Shown here: positions 49,682 through 61,086 of the stretch, piece by piece
Layout of the letters: each line of letters begins with the position of its first letter
Numbering within the stretch: position 1 is the stretch's first letter
Assembly: GCF_002298975.1 (NCBI RefSeq)
Contig: NZ_DBMV01000033.1
Coordinates: 124,001-188,000 of the forward strand
Source of the DNA: Ralstonia sp. UBA689
Lineage (GTDB): Bacteria; Pseudomonadota; Gammaproteobacteria; Burkholderiales; Burkholderiaceae
Direction of reading: 5' to 3'
Length of the DNA stretch: 64,000 nucleotides
Position numbers and translations under genes: made by a program
Notes under the pieces: model-generated
The model's database searches: none
What the model saw: the letters and a program-made list of their open reading frames with translations, nothing else
What the model was told of the DNA's origin: nothing

Positions 49682-51130
49682 ATGCGCGATCGCAACGGAC
49701 AACGTCATCGGCATAGCGTGCGGCAACGCGGGCAGGTGCTGGTCTGGACCTTGGCCATGGCGGCAGCGTGTGTCGCCGTCTTCCTTGGTGTTTATGGTGT
49801 TGGCCAAGCCAACATCGAGAAGCAGAAGATTGTGAACACCGCGGATGCTGCGGCTTACAGCGCGGCCATGCAGGAGGCCCGCACACTGAATTTCGAGTCC
49901 TACGTCAACCGTTCGATCGTTGCCAACGAGGTGGTGATCGCGCAGGTCGTGACGCTGGATTCCTGGGTGGCGTACATGGCACGAACGGCCAAGAACATTG
50001 GCACGATCCTCCAGTTCATTCCGTACGCCAACGTCATCGGCCGGGCGCTGGTGCAGATATCGGATAGGGTGCTCAAGCCGCTGGTTGACAACGTCCTGCC
50101 GCCCTTGGTGCCCTTCCATCAGGGCCTTATTACTGTCCTGACTGGGGCACGCGAGGCGGCTCATCTGGCCACTTATGAGACCGCCATTGAGACCGCCAAG
50201 GCCGTCGTCGGACGGAACGTCACGGTATTCGGTGGCCGCACCGACAACGCCCCCTACATCACCTCTCTGGGCATGGCCGCACTGGTTAAGAACGAGGTGA
50301 GCTGGCTGAACTTCACCAAGATCTACGCGAAGAATGATCGTGCCAACGCCGCCGATGTCATCAAGCGCTCACGCGATCGATTCTCTGGCGACAACGAGCG
50401 CACCGGCGGCGATCTGACCAACATCGACTTCTTCTTCGCCGGCATCAGCAAGACATCCGGCGGCACTCACTTGGTTGGTTACGACCGCTGGGAGGCGCAG
50501 GACACGCTGGACACGTGGCATTGGACCATCAAGGGCCGCAAGTACGATATTCCCGTGGGCTGGGGGCGTGCCACCGCTTCGCAGAACGGCCAGCGTGGCA
50601 ACCGCTGGAACGTGCCTGGCAACGCCAATGGCATGGCCTACAGCTCGACCAAGGCCATCAAGGGGTGGCTTGGCATCCCGGAGATTCGCGACGTCGTGGA
50701 TCGCAAGGCGACCTACGATCCGGAGGTCGATGCCAAGGCCAAGAAGGCACCGCAAACGCTCGAGTTTCTGATCGAGGTGGCGAAGAACCGCACGGATGTG
50801 CCGTTCGCCAGCTCGATGGGCATGGACAAGTCGCCGACGGGCGCGACATCGGGCCCAGGCTCCCCGGACCTGAACGAAAAGCTTGCCGGCGACCGCATCG
50901 GCGCGGTGTCGAAGGCACAGGTGTTCTTCAAGCGCCCCTATCTGCGCAAGGACATCACTGCAAGTTCGTTCTTCCGCAGTGACAACGCGCAGGAGTACGG
51001 CAGCATCTACAACCCGTATTGGCAGGCGCGCCTTGTCGATGTGTCGGTCACGGAAAAAGAGGCCTTCTATCTCGGCAGCGGGGCCAGCGGGCTCGCGATC
51101 TTCACCCCCAACTCCAGCGGGAAGAACTGA
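49682..51130 (+). CDS. TadG-like pilus assembly protein
   Basis: 482 residues. N-terminus RQRGQVLVWTLAMAAACVAV carries a Gly-Gln cut site and one membrane helix, then QKIVNTADAAAYSAAMQEAR, the typical TadG/Tad-domain segment following the helix. The large exported remainder has no recognised von Willebrand domain. It is 37 bases after flp. Confidence 0.8.
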   Translation: MRDRNGQRHRHSVRQRGQVLVWTLAMAAACVAVFLGVYGVGQANIEKQKIVNTADAAAYSAAMQEARTLNFESYVNRSIVANEVVIAQVVTLDSWVAYMARTAKNIGTILQFIPYANVIGRALVQISDRVLKPLVDNVLPPLVPFHQGLITVLTGAREAAHLATYETAIETAKAVVGRNVTVFGGRTDNAPYITSLGMAALVKNEVSWLNFTKIYAKNDRANAADVIKRSRDRFSGDNERTGGDLTNIDFFFAGISKTSGGTHLVGYDRWEAQDTLDTWHWTIKGRKYDIPVGWGRATASQNGQRGNRWNVPGNANGMAYSSTKAIKGWLGIPEIRDVVDRKATYDPEVDAKAKKAPQTLEFLIEVAKNRTDVPFASSMGMDKSPTGATSGPGSPDLNEKLAGDRIGAVSKAQVFFKRPYLRKDITASSFFRSDNAQEYGSIYNPYWQARLVDVSVTEKEAFYLGSGASGLAIFTPNSSGKN

Positions 51131-51131
51131 C

Positions 51132-51950
51132 ATGCAACACGAAGCCACTCGCCGACCGGCGCGCTTTGGCAGGGTGCGTGCCGCACTCACGCGCCATACG
51201 CAACGCGGGCAAGCTGCCACGGAGATGGTGGTGGCGACGGCCTTCTTGCTGCCGCTGTTCCTGAGCGTCGTGTATGTCGCCCGCTATGTCGACATCAAGC
51301 AGACCACCGTGCAGGCCTCGCGTTACGTGGCCTGGGAGCGCTCGACCGATCCCAGCGCCAAGCGCAAGGATAGTGATCTCGCGAACGAGGTGCGAACCCG
51401 ATTCTTTGCGAGTGGCAATTGGCTGAACGGAAATATCAACAGCGTTGCCCATGTGGCCGGCACGCCGGGTACGGACCAGTACAACAGCTTCTGGTCAGAT
51501 CAATCCGGCAAGCGTTTGCTCAATAGCTTTACAGACGTTACCGTCCTGACGCGCAACGAACCGCCGCCAGGCAAGATCGCGGGTATCGTCAGTGGCGCCG
51601 AAACCAAGGCGTTTGGCTTGAACGGCAAGGGCTTCTTCACGGCCAACGTGGAGGCAACGCTGCAGAACGTCGCAGGCTTCGATCCTCTGGCGGCCATCAA
51701 TCTGCGTATCGGCGCAACCAACGCGATGCTTGGCGATACTTGGGGCGCGAACGGCAGTGATCAGGTGAAATCGCGTGTTCGCAAGACCGTACCTGCAAGT
51801 TATGTCGGTAGTGCGCTTGATGCCGTCAGTTGGATTCTTACGCCGTTCGAGAGTGCGTTCTCGGATTTCTACTTCGGTTGCATCAACACGGAAGTCGTGC
51901 CAAAGGATCGGCTCAAGCCGTATCAAGCGAACGGCTACTGTACGGATTGA
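51132..51950 (+). CDS. TadE/TadG-like pseudopilin protein
   Basis: 272 residues from ATG 51132, one base after the preceding stop. The N-terminus THRQ-type basic leader ends HTQRGQAATEMVVATAFLLP, with Gly-Gln cut and Glu at +5, then a helix. The exported part ends with a Cys pair (FGCINTEV, NGYCTD). Assigned from the pseudopilin N-terminus and context. Confidence 0.8.
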   Translation: MQHEATRRPARFGRVRAALTRHTQRGQAATEMVVATAFLLPLFLSVVYVARYVDIKQTTVQASRYVAWERSTDPSAKRKDSDLANEVRTRFFASGNWLNGNINSVAHVAGTPGTDQYNSFWSDQSGKRLLNSFTDVTVLTRNEPPPGKIAGIVSGAETKAFGLNGKGFFTANVEATLQNVAGFDPLAAINLRIGATNAMLGDTWGANGSDQVKSRVRKTVPASYVGSALDAVSWILTPFESAFSDFYFGCINTEVVPKDRLKPYQANGYCTD

Positions 51951-51952
51951 CG

Positions 51953-52675
51953 ATGCGCGTGTTGTCTAGCCGGTCGCAATTGCGGCGTGCGTTGTTGGCG
52001 AGTGTCATGGCATTCACTGCGATGGCGGCGTGTGCCGCCATTGATTGGCCGAACGTTCCTCTTCCACCATCCACGCAAGCTGAGAAGGTGGGCGACGAGA
52101 TGCGCGTCAATGGCTTGCCCATGCGGGCCATGGCGTTCGAGTCGGCGCTGGCGCCGCAGGACGTCATCAAGTTCTATCTGAACGCCTGGCGTAGCGGAAC
52201 GGGCGAACTCTCCGGTGAAAAGCGCGTCGCCGATTGGACGGTGGTGGCATATACGGAATCGACGTTTCATACCACCGTACAAGTACGGCCGCGCGCGGAC
52301 GGGCGTGGCAGCATGGGTTACATCGGCACCACGTCGCGGGACGGAACGGAGCGACCGGATTTCTCTGCGCGCGGTCTGCCGCAACCGGCGGGTGCGCGCG
52401 TGCTGTCTGCGGTGGAATCCGATGATCCTGGTCGCCAGAACGTGCAGGTGACCATGACGGTGCCGATGTCGGTGTCCTCGATTGCGAGCTACTACGCATC
52501 GTCCTTGCAGCGGGATGGCTGGGTGCCGGAGCGCACACCCAAGCCTCGCGAAGCCAACTCTGATCGCATCTATGCCACCTACAACCGTGGCGTGGAACAG
52601 CTCGACGTGGTGTTCATACGTGATGCTGCCAGCGGCCAGACCTATATCAACGCAAGCCGCGTTGGTCCCAAGTAG
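51953..52675 (+). CDS. Hypothetical exported protein of the Tad locus
   Basis: 240 residues from ATG 51953 (two bases after the previous stop). Signal peptide to about residue 28 (AACAAIDWP). The mature part appears as two repeats, each with a statement of a short alpha/beta unit (SALAPQDVIKFYLNAWRSG and SVSSIASYYASSLQRDGWV), a pattern seen in small periplasmic domains. No family named. Co-transcribed with the pilus genes. Confidence 0.75.
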   Translation: MRVLSSRSQLRRALLASVMAFTAMAACAAIDWPNVPLPPSTQAEKVGDEMRVNGLPMRAMAFESALAPQDVIKFYLNAWRSGTGELSGEKRVADWTVVAYTESTFHTTVQVRPRADGRGSMGYIGTTSRDGTERPDFSARGLPQPAGARVLSAVESDDPGRQNVQVTMTVPMSVSSIASYYASSLQRDGWVPERTPKPREANSDRIYATYNRGVEQLDVVFIRDAASGQTYINASRVGPK

Positions 52676-52787
52676 AGGTTCGCCGCCAGTTCACGCATTC
52701 ATCTTGCCGCAAAGGCACGTATTCATAGTTGACCGTCCGCGCGACGGCCACGACGTCTATCCGATCGACCTAACGCCCCTTACCGCC

Positions 52788-52955
52788 ATGAAACTTCGCC
52801 GATCCCAGCGCGGCCAATCCGCCGTCGAGTACACCATGGTGTGCCTGCTTGTCTTCATCGCGCTGTTCCAGGGCACGCCCAGCCCTGCGCAACAACTGGC
52901 CGATGGCGTGCGGTCGTTCTATCGCGCCCTGACTTTCTACGTTTCGCTGTCCTAA
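52788..52955 (+). CDS. 55-residue Flp-like pilin/pseudopilin
   Basis: 55 residues from ATG 52788: MKLRRSQRGQSAVEYTMVCL, then a hydrophobic stretch LVFIALFQGTP and a short tail. The Gly-Gln cut with Glu-Tyr at +5/+6 matches Flp prepilins. It ends six bases before cpaB. No strong ribosome site is visible. It may be a minor pilin. Confidence 0.78.
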   Translation: MKLRRSQRGQSAVEYTMVCLLVFIALFQGTPSPAQQLADGVRSFYRALTFYVSLS

Positions 52956-52961
52956 GCCGCC

Positions 52962-53822
52962 ATGGCCATCGCACTCAAAATCAACCGTAACTGGGTCATG
53001 CTCGGCCTTGCCGTGGCGTTGGGCCTGTCTGCCACGTTCCTGAGCAACAAGCTGCTGCGCGATCGCGTTGCCTCCATTGAAGAGGAGGCGCGGCGCGGCC
53101 GCAAGATGGTCAGCGTTGTTGTCGCCAAGAAGGATCTGCAGCGCGGAGATACGCTCAATGCCGATGTGCTGGCAGTGCGCCAGATCCCTGCCGACTATGT
53201 TCACTCGACGGCCATCCTGCCGAATCAGTTCGACGCGATCGTCAACCAGCGCTTGGTTACGCCACTCAAGCGCGGGGAGGAGCTCCTGGAGGCACACACC
53301 GAAGGGCGCGGTACACAGATTTTCTCGGGCATGCTGAAGGTCGGCTCGCGTGCGCTGACCTTTCCGGTGGATGAGATCAACTCCATCTCGGGCATGCTGC
53401 GTCCCGGCGACAAGATCGACCTGATCGTCACCCTGCGCGATGCCAACCCGGGCGCCGCCCAGGGGAGCAAGGACATGACATTCCCGCTGCTCTCCAACGT
53501 GGCCGTGCTGGCCACCGGCCAGCAGATCGGCCGTGGCGGTCGCAATGATGATCCGAACACCGCCAAGCAGACCTTTGCCACTGTCACGCTCGAGACGACG
53601 CCTGAAGACGCCAACCGCATCATCACCGCCGAGTCCACCGGCAAGCTGACCGCAGTGCTGCGCAACCCGGAAGATGGTCAGCCCAACGGTGTCAAACCGC
53701 TGACGGCGTCGGATCTCATGCGCAACTCAGGCAAGCGCAACACGGTTGAAATGATTGTTGGTGGGGGGGGGGGCAGCAACATGACCGTCACGCAGGCGCA
53801 ATCGCTGTCCAAATTCGAATAA
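52962..53822 (+). CDS. cpaB: Flp pilus assembly protein CpaB/RcpC
   Basis: 286 residues. One membrane helix (WVMLGLAVALGLSATFL), then the SAF/CpaB domain: VSVVVAKKDLQRGDTLNADV, RQIPADYVH and the CpaB core GSRALTFPVDEINSISGMLR with GDKIDLIVTLRD. It is periplasmic and works with the secretin. A run of 11 G lies 50 bases before the stop, encoding the Gly run in VGGGGGSN. Confidence 0.92.
   Translation: MAIALKINRNWVMLGLAVALGLSATFLSNKLLRDRVASIEEEARRGRKMVSVVVAKKDLQRGDTLNADVLAVRQIPADYVHSTAILPNQFDAIVNQRLVTPLKRGEELLEAHTEGRGTQIFSGMLKVGSRALTFPVDEINSISGMLRPGDKIDLIVTLRDANPGAAQGSKDMTFPLLSNVAVLATGQQIGRGGRNDDPNTAKQTFATVTLETTPEDANRIITAESTGKLTAVLRNPEDGQPNGVKPLTASDLMRNSGKRNTVEMIVGGGGGSNMTVTQAQSLSKFE
53763..53773 (+). 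repeat. G11 homopolymer inside cpaB
   Basis: Eleven consecutive G. One base fewer gives stop TGA four codons past the run; one more replaces the last ~14 residues by a different ~20-residue tail ending near 53835. Confidence 0.9.
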
Positions 53823-53859
53823 CCGGCGCGATTGAATAGCGCGCACTCAGAAGAACGTC

Positions 53860-55605
53860 ATGTCAACCATAACGAAATTCAAACGGGCCGGCCTTGCCAT
53901 GCTGTTGCCGGCACTGTTTCCGGGGGTCATCGCGCCGGCACAGGCGCAGACGGGGAAGGTACTGGGCGCCGGCCCGAACTGGGCGACGTACGGCAAGCCC
54001 GCCAACAACGGCCTGTCGACCGACGCCGGAACGCCGCTGACGACCGGGTCGGGTGCTTCGCTGCAAAACGGCACTGCCGAGCCCAAGGCGCAGACTGTGG
54101 CCGTCGCCACCAACGCGCCGGTCGGTTTCGACCGCGCGATGCAGCGGGTCTCGCAAGACTATGAGGCTGCCGATAGCGCGACGCTGGGTGCGCAGATTGC
54201 GGCCGACGAGAAGCGGCGTGCCAAGCTTCTGGCGCAGGCGTCGGCTTCCGCCGCAGCCGCCAGCGGCCCCACCATCGTCGAGTCGAAGCCGGCTGGGGCA
54301 GCGGCAGTGGCCGGCAAGACTGCCAAGGCGGTCAAGGTGCCGCCGGGGCGCCACATCGACGGTCCGGCGGAGGCTATTCCGCGTGCCATTGCGCTGTATC
54401 CAGGCGAAGTTCGCGTGCTGAATCTGCGCGGAGTGACCCGGGTGGCCATCGGCAGCGGCAAGATCGCCAGCGCCACCATTGTTGAGGACCGCCAGATCGT
54501 GCTGCTCGGCGAGATGGCCGGTACCACGTCGGTCCACGTCTGGCTGCGCAACGGGCGCGACTTCGACATCGCCCTGACTGTCACTGCGGATGCGGTTGGC
54601 AACACGCTGGCCAATGTCAACAGCATGCTCACCGGCACCAAGGTGGTCGCTGTGCAGATGGGCGATCGCATTGTTCTGACCGGAAACTACGACACGGATG
54701 AGACCGTGCAGCGCGTGGCTTTGGTCAAGAAGGCCTATCCGGCTCTGATCGACCAGATTCCGGCGCGTCCGCTCGATCGCAAGATCTATAACGAGAAGCT
54801 GATCCGCTTGGATGTGAAGCTGGTCGAGGTCAAGAAAAACGCGCTGGATAACATGGGCATCAAATGGGCCGAGTCGATGAGCGGCCCGACGTTCGCCACG
54901 TCCGGCTTCTTCTATGCCAATTCGCTCTTCCGTGGTACGGCGCAGAATGATTTCCCGGTGACGACCGCGGCCAAGCCGTTCGTGTCGTACTTCGGCATCG
55001 CCACGCAACTGACCTCGATGATCAATCTGCTGGAAGAAACCGGCGCGGGCTGGGTGCTGGCTGAGCCGCGCCTGTCTGCGCAGAGCGGCGGCAAGGCCAA
55101 CTTCGTGGCTGGCGGAGAAATCCCCATCCCGGTAGCCGGTCCGTTCGGGCAGACGCAGGTGGTCTACAAGACGTACGGCGTGATCCTGAACTTCGAGCCG
55201 GTGGCTGACGATGCCGGCAACGTCAGCTCACACGTCTCCGCCGAGGTGAGTGACATCGACACGCAGCACAGCTCTGCCGGCATGCCTGCATTCACGCAGC
55301 ACAAGACCGAGACCGATGTGACGCTCCATGAGAACGAAACGCTGGTGATCTCGGGCCTGCTTAAGAACACCGGCAGCAAGACGCTGGATCAGATTCCGTT
55401 TCTGGGCGACATCCCCGTGCTGGGCGAACTGTTCCGCAACCGCCAGTTCCGCAACGAGCAGACCGAACTGGTGGTGATGGTGACGCCGCGCATCGTCAAG
55501 TCTGTCCAGGCACGCGACAACATGACCAATGAGCAGGACGTCAAGCGCGGCTACGAAGTCGTCGACAACGTGCACCAGTTGGTCGAGAAGCGGATGGCGA
55601 AGTAA
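53860..55605 (+). CDS. cpaC: Tad secretin CpaC/RcpA
   Basis: 581 residues. Signal peptide cleaved near AQAQ (about residue 30). An Ala-rich region precedes the pilus N-terminal domain (PGEVRVLNLRGVTRVAIGSG), a BON-like segment, and the secretin domain with ETGAGWVLAEPRLSAQSGGK, FVAGGEIPIPV, GVILNFEPVADDAGN and HENETLVISGLLKN. It forms the outer-membrane channel of the pilus. Confidence 0.94.
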   Translation: MSTITKFKRAGLAMLLPALFPGVIAPAQAQTGKVLGAGPNWATYGKPANNGLSTDAGTPLTTGSGASLQNGTAEPKAQTVAVATNAPVGFDRAMQRVSQDYEAADSATLGAQIAADEKRRAKLLAQASASAAAASGPTIVESKPAGAAAVAGKTAKAVKVPPGRHIDGPAEAIPRAIALYPGEVRVLNLRGVTRVAIGSGKIASATIVEDRQIVLLGEMAGTTSVHVWLRNGRDFDIALTVTADAVGNTLANVNSMLTGTKVVAVQMGDRIVLTGNYDTDETVQRVALVKKAYPALIDQIPARPLDRKIYNEKLIRLDVKLVEVKKNALDNMGIKWAESMSGPTFATSGFFYANSLFRGTAQNDFPVTTAAKPFVSYFGIATQLTSMINLLEETGAGWVLAEPRLSAQSGGKANFVAGGEIPIPVAGPFGQTQVVYKTYGVILNFEPVADDAGNVSSHVSAEVSDIDTQHSSAGMPAFTQHKTETDVTLHENETLVISGLLKNTGSKTLDQIPFLGDIPVLGELFRNRQFRNEQTELVVMVTPRIVKSVQARDNMTNEQDVKRGYEVVDNVHQLVEKRMAK

Positions 55606-55615
55606 GGAGGTTCTT

Positions 55616-57375
<1,760 letters not shown>

Positions 57376-57379
<4 letters not shown>

Positions 57380-58209
57380 GCTTCCTTGTCAGCTTGATGA
57401 TCGGCCTTGCGCTCATCCTGGGCGTGATGGCCGTCAGCACGACCGTCAAGCGTTACCGCGAACAGTTCACGCAGACCTCGCAGGTCACGCTGGAGGACAT
57501 GTTCCTCTTCGTCGATCCGCAGAAGCTGTTCTACATCAACGCGATCGGCATCGTGCTGGTGCCACTGTTCGTCTTTCTTGGCACCGGCAACGGGCTGCTG
57601 ACGACGATCTCAGCCGTGGTTGTGCTGGTGGCGCCGCGGCTGGTCTATGCGTGGATGGGCAAGCGTCGGCGCGCACGTTTCGCGGTGCAGTTGCCGGATG
57701 CGCTGACCATGATCGCCAACGCACTGCGCGCGGGCGCCAGCTTGCAGATGTCGCTGGACGTTGTGGTGCGCGAGTCTGCACCACCGCTCTCGCAGGAGCT
57801 GGGGCTGGTGGTGCGCGAGCAGCGCCTGGGCGTGGCGCTGGAAGACGCGCTCGAAGGCATGGCACGCCGCGTCACCTCGCAGGACTTCGACCTAGTGGTG
57901 TCGGCCATCGTCATCGCCAAGGAAGTCGGGGGCAACCTGTCGGAGACGCTGGAGCGCCTGGCCGGCACGCTGCGTGCCAAGGCCATCATGGAAGGCAAGA
58001 TCGACGCGCTCACCTCGCAGGGCAAGATGCAGGGCATCGTGGTGGGCCTGCTTCCGGTGTTTTTGGCCGGCATCCTGACCTTCATGGACCCGGTTGCCAT
58101 GGCGCCGCTGTACAACACTTATTGGGGCTGGGCCGCGATGGGCGCCGTACTGATCCTGGAACTGATCGGTGCGTTCTTCATCCGCAAGATCGTGAACATC
58201 GACGTATGA
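57376..58209 (+). CDS. tadB: Pilus platform protein TadB
   Basis: 277 residues. N-terminal helix, two further helices near 55-95, then a GspF-like cytoplasmic domain (FAVQLPDALTMIANALRAGA, VVSAIVIAKEVGGNLSETLE) and two C-terminal helices. It forms the inner-membrane platform with TadC. ATG overlaps the cpaF stop (ATGA). Confidence 0.92.
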
Positions 58210-59078
58210 CCTACATCCTGATTGGCCTGGCCGCAGGGGCGGCGCTCTGTCTCGGTCTGTACGCGGTGTACAGCCTGTTCTCCGAAGTGCCGGAGCAGGA
58301 CACGCAGTATCGCGATCGGCCGCCGTCGCTGTTCCGCATGCTGTGGCCGTTGATCATCCTGGTGGAGTTCAACTTCGGCCGGATTCTGTTCACCAAGAAG
58401 CGGCTGGAGCAGACGGCTGTCCTGTTGCGGCGTGCCGGCCAGGAATATGCGCTGACGCCGCGCCAGTTTCTGTCGGGGCGCATCGTCACAGCGCTGGTGG
58501 GGCTTGCGCTGGGCTGGATCGGCAACGAAATGACCGGCATGGAGGGCATCAGCCTGCCGGCCATGTTCGGCCTGCTCGGTTACTTTTATCCGGCCATCTG
58601 GCTGCGTGATCAGACCAAGGTGCGCAACCTGCAAATCCTCAAGGCACTGCCGTTCTTTCTGGATATCGTCACGCTGGCGGTGGAGGCCGGCCTCAACCTG
58701 TCCAACGCCATGCAGCAGGCAGTGACCAAGGGCCTGAAGGGCCCGCTGGCGGTGGAGATCAACCGGGTGCTGCGGGACACGCGTGGCGGTAAGGCGCGTA
58801 TCGACGCGCTGCGCGACTTCGCCGATCGGCTGGATTTCGCGCCCGTCACCAGCCTGGTCAGCGCGCTCATCCAGGCCGAGTCGATGGGCAGCAGCCTTGG
58901 CCCCATCCTGCGCGTGCAGGCCGAGCAGCGCCGCGCTGAGCGCTTCCAGCGCGCCGAGAAGATGGCCATGGAGGCCCCGGTCAAGATGCTCGGTCCGCTC
59001 ATCATGTGCATCTTCCCCTGCACTTTCATCGTGCTGGGGTTCCCGATCGTCGTGAAGTTCATGACGAGTGGGCTGTGA
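58206..59078 (+). CDS. tadC: Pilus platform protein TadC
   Basis: 290 residues from ATG 58206, overlapping tadB by four bases. GspF-like: LKALPFFLDIVTLAVEAGLN, FADRLDFAPVTSLVSALIQA and ESMGSSLGPILRVQAEQRR, then KMLGPLIMCIFPCTFIVLG. Two or three membrane helices flank the domain. Partner of TadB. Confidence 0.92.
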   Translation: MTYILIGLAAGAALCLGLYAVYSLFSEVPEQDTQYRDRPPSLFRMLWPLIILVEFNFGRILFTKKRLEQTAVLLRRAGQEYALTPRQFLSGRIVTALVGLALGWIGNEMTGMEGISLPAMFGLLGYFYPAIWLRDQTKVRNLQILKALPFFLDIVTLAVEAGLNLSNAMQQAVTKGLKGPLAVEINRVLRDTRGGKARIDALRDFADRLDFAPVTSLVSALIQAESMGSSLGPILRVQAEQRRAERFQRAEKMAMEAPVKMLGPLIMCIFPCTFIVLGFPIVVKFMTSGL

Positions 59079-59086
59079 GCCACGCC

Positions 59087-59440
59087 ATGTCGTTGCGTTT
59101 CACCCATCGTCTGCACGTGGCCGGCGCCGACACGGATTGCCGGGTGGCGCTGGCGCAATCCTTTCTGCAGCGGCTGCGCGGCCTGTTGGGTTATCCGCCG
59201 CTGCGCGCTGGGCAGGCCCTGTGGCTCGCGCAATGCAGCTCGATCCATACGCTCGGCATGCGCTATCCGATCGACGTGGTATTCCTGGATCGCGCGGGCC
59301 GTGTGACCAAGGTTTGCGAGGCGGTGCCACCGTTGGCAGCTCGCGGCAGCCTGGGGGCGGCATCGGCGCTGGAATTCCGCGTCGGCGAGGCCGCGCTGCT
59401 AGGCATCCGGCCGGGCGTGCATCTGGCATGGACGAGCTGA
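59087..59440 (+). CDS. DUF192 family protein
   Basis: 117 residues from ATG 59087. DUF192 motifs RLRGLLGYPPLRAGQALWL, CSSIHTLGMRYPIDVVFLD and ALEFRVGEAALLGIRPG are clear. No signal peptide. DUF192 genes recur near Tad loci; the function is not known. It overlaps the next gene by 13 bases. Confidence 0.88.
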   Translation: MSLRFTHRLHVAGADTDCRVALAQSFLQRLRGLLGYPPLRAGQALWLAQCSSIHTLGMRYPIDVVFLDRAGRVTKVCEAVPPLAARGSLGAASALEFRVGEAALLGIRPGVHLAWTS

Positions 59441-61086
59441 CGGCGTCGCGCTCGCCGGCCTGGCGTGCCGTGGCGCGGCCGCTTTCCCTACGATCGACGA
59501 CGACCGAGCGCCGCGTGTTGCCTCTGCTGCTTGCGGCTGCCTGTGGTGCGGCACTGGCGCTGGCGTTCGCGCCGTGGTCGCTGCGCTGGGCTGCAGCGAT
59601 CGGCATGGTGGGCGTAGCGGTGCTGTTCTCCACTGCACCGTCACCGCGCATTGCGGGCGGTATCGGCCTCTGTTCGGGGGGCGGGCTGATGGCAGTGGGC
59701 ACGACGTGGATCGTCCACGCGATCGAAGGCGGCGCGTCAGCCGCGCCATGGGCAGTGGCGCCGATTCTCGCGGCGTTCGTGCTCATCAGCGCGCTGCCGT
59801 ATGGACTGACGTGTTGGCTTGGCGCACGGCTCGTTCCGCTGGAGGAGGGCTCCACGCGTGCCCGCATCGTGCGCGCAGCTCTGGTGCTGCCTGCCGCCTG
59901 GACGCTGGCCGAATGGCTGCGTGGCAGGGGCCCGCTGGCCTTGCCGTGGATGCTGACCGGTACCGCTCACGTACCCGATGGCGCGCTGGCGAGCTGGATG
60001 CCCGTGCTCGGCATGTTCGGTACTGGGTGGCTGGCCTGGACGCTGGCCGGCGGATTTGCGTGCGCAGGCTTGCTGGCCTATCGACGTCGCTGGCTTGCCG
60101 CCATGGTTGCGGCAACCTTGCCGCTGACCGTGCTCGGGGTATCCATACCGATGGCGAACATCGCCTGGACCACGCCCGAGCCGTTTGCGCTGCACGTCCG
60201 CCTCTGGCAGACCAACCACCCGCAGGGCGAAAAATGGAATCGCGCCGTCGCCGCGGCCACTGCACGCGAACTCGTCGATTGGGTCGAGAACGCCCCTCGG
60301 CACAGCGTCCTGCTGACACCCGAACTGGTCATGATCGACCCGTGGCAGATGCTGCCCGCCGACTGGACGGGCCACTTGAAGGCTGCGCTGGCCGCCCGCG
60401 ACAACACGCTGTTGCTCGGCATCCCCGGCGCCGATGTTGCCACGCATCGCCTGTTCAATACGCTCACAGTCATCGGCCCGCATGCCCGCGAGGCCGAGCC
60501 GCAGATCTACCTCAAGGAGCGCCTGGCCATCTTCGGCGAGACGCTGCCCGCCAAGGCATTGCTCGGCTGGCTCTACACACGCGCCTTCGCCTGGCCGCTG
60601 CAGGACCTGTCGGCGCCGGAGCCCGGCGAGAATACCCCGCTGCTCTATGCCGATGGTCATGTGCTGGCGGGTGCCATCTGCTTTGAGACGGCCTTCACGC
60701 GCAGCAGCGCCCAGCGCGATGCGCGTGCCGCTTTCATTGCCAATCCGTCCAACGATGCCTGGTTCAACAGCACGCGCTACCAGACGCATGCCCTGCAGAT
60801 CACGCAGGCGGCGGCCCTGGAAACCGGCAAGCCGATCCTGCGCGCCAACAACGTTGGCTACACCGCGGTCATCCGTCCGGATGGCTCGCTGCAGGCGGTG
60901 CTGCCCAGCGGCGTGGCGGGTGAACTGGCGGCCGATGTCATCGGTCATATCGGCACCACGCCCTTCGCGCGCGTGGGCGAGCCGCTTATCATCGGTATCT
61001 GCTGTGCCGGCCTGCTGCTTGCCTGGCGCCTGGGCCCTCGCCGGCATGGACCCACTCGATTGAAGAACACAGGAGTACTTGCATGA
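59428..61086 (+). CDS. Lnt-like membrane carbon-nitrogen hydrolase
   Basis: 552 residues from ATG 59428. Five or six membrane helices (about 30-240) with TLAEWLRGRGPLALPWML, typical of apolipoprotein N-acyltransferase, then a nitrilase domain with the catalytic Glu299 (LLTPELVMI), Lys363 (YLKERLAIFGE) and Cys418 (GAICFETAF). A last helix precedes the stop. Lnt N-acylates lipoproteins; this copy may be a paralogue dedicated to the locus, or a TraB/Lnt-like amidase. Canonical lnt context (ybeX) is absent. Confidence 0.83.
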   Translation: MDELTASRSPAWRAVARPLSLRSTTTERRVLPLLLAAACGAALALAFAPWSLRWAAAIGMVGVAVLFSTAPSPRIAGGIGLCSGGGLMAVGTTWIVHAIEGGASAAPWAVAPILAAFVLISALPYGLTCWLGARLVPLEEGSTRARIVRAALVLPAAWTLAEWLRGRGPLALPWMLTGTAHVPDGALASWMPVLGMFGTGWLAWTLAGGFACAGLLAYRRRWLAAMVAATLPLTVLGVSIPMANIAWTTPEPFALHVRLWQTNHPQGEKWNRAVAAATARELVDWVENAPRHSVLLTPELVMIDPWQMLPADWTGHLKAALAARDNTLLLGIPGADVATHRLFNTLTVIGPHAREAEPQIYLKERLAIFGETLPAKALLGWLYTRAFAWPLQDLSAPEPGENTPLLYADGHVLAGAICFETAFTRSSAQRDARAAFIANPSNDAWFNSTRYQTHALQITQAAALETGKPILRANNVGYTAVIRPDGSLQAVLPSGVAGELAADVIGHIGTTPFARVGEPLIIGICCAGLLLAWRLGPRRHGPTRLKNTGVLA

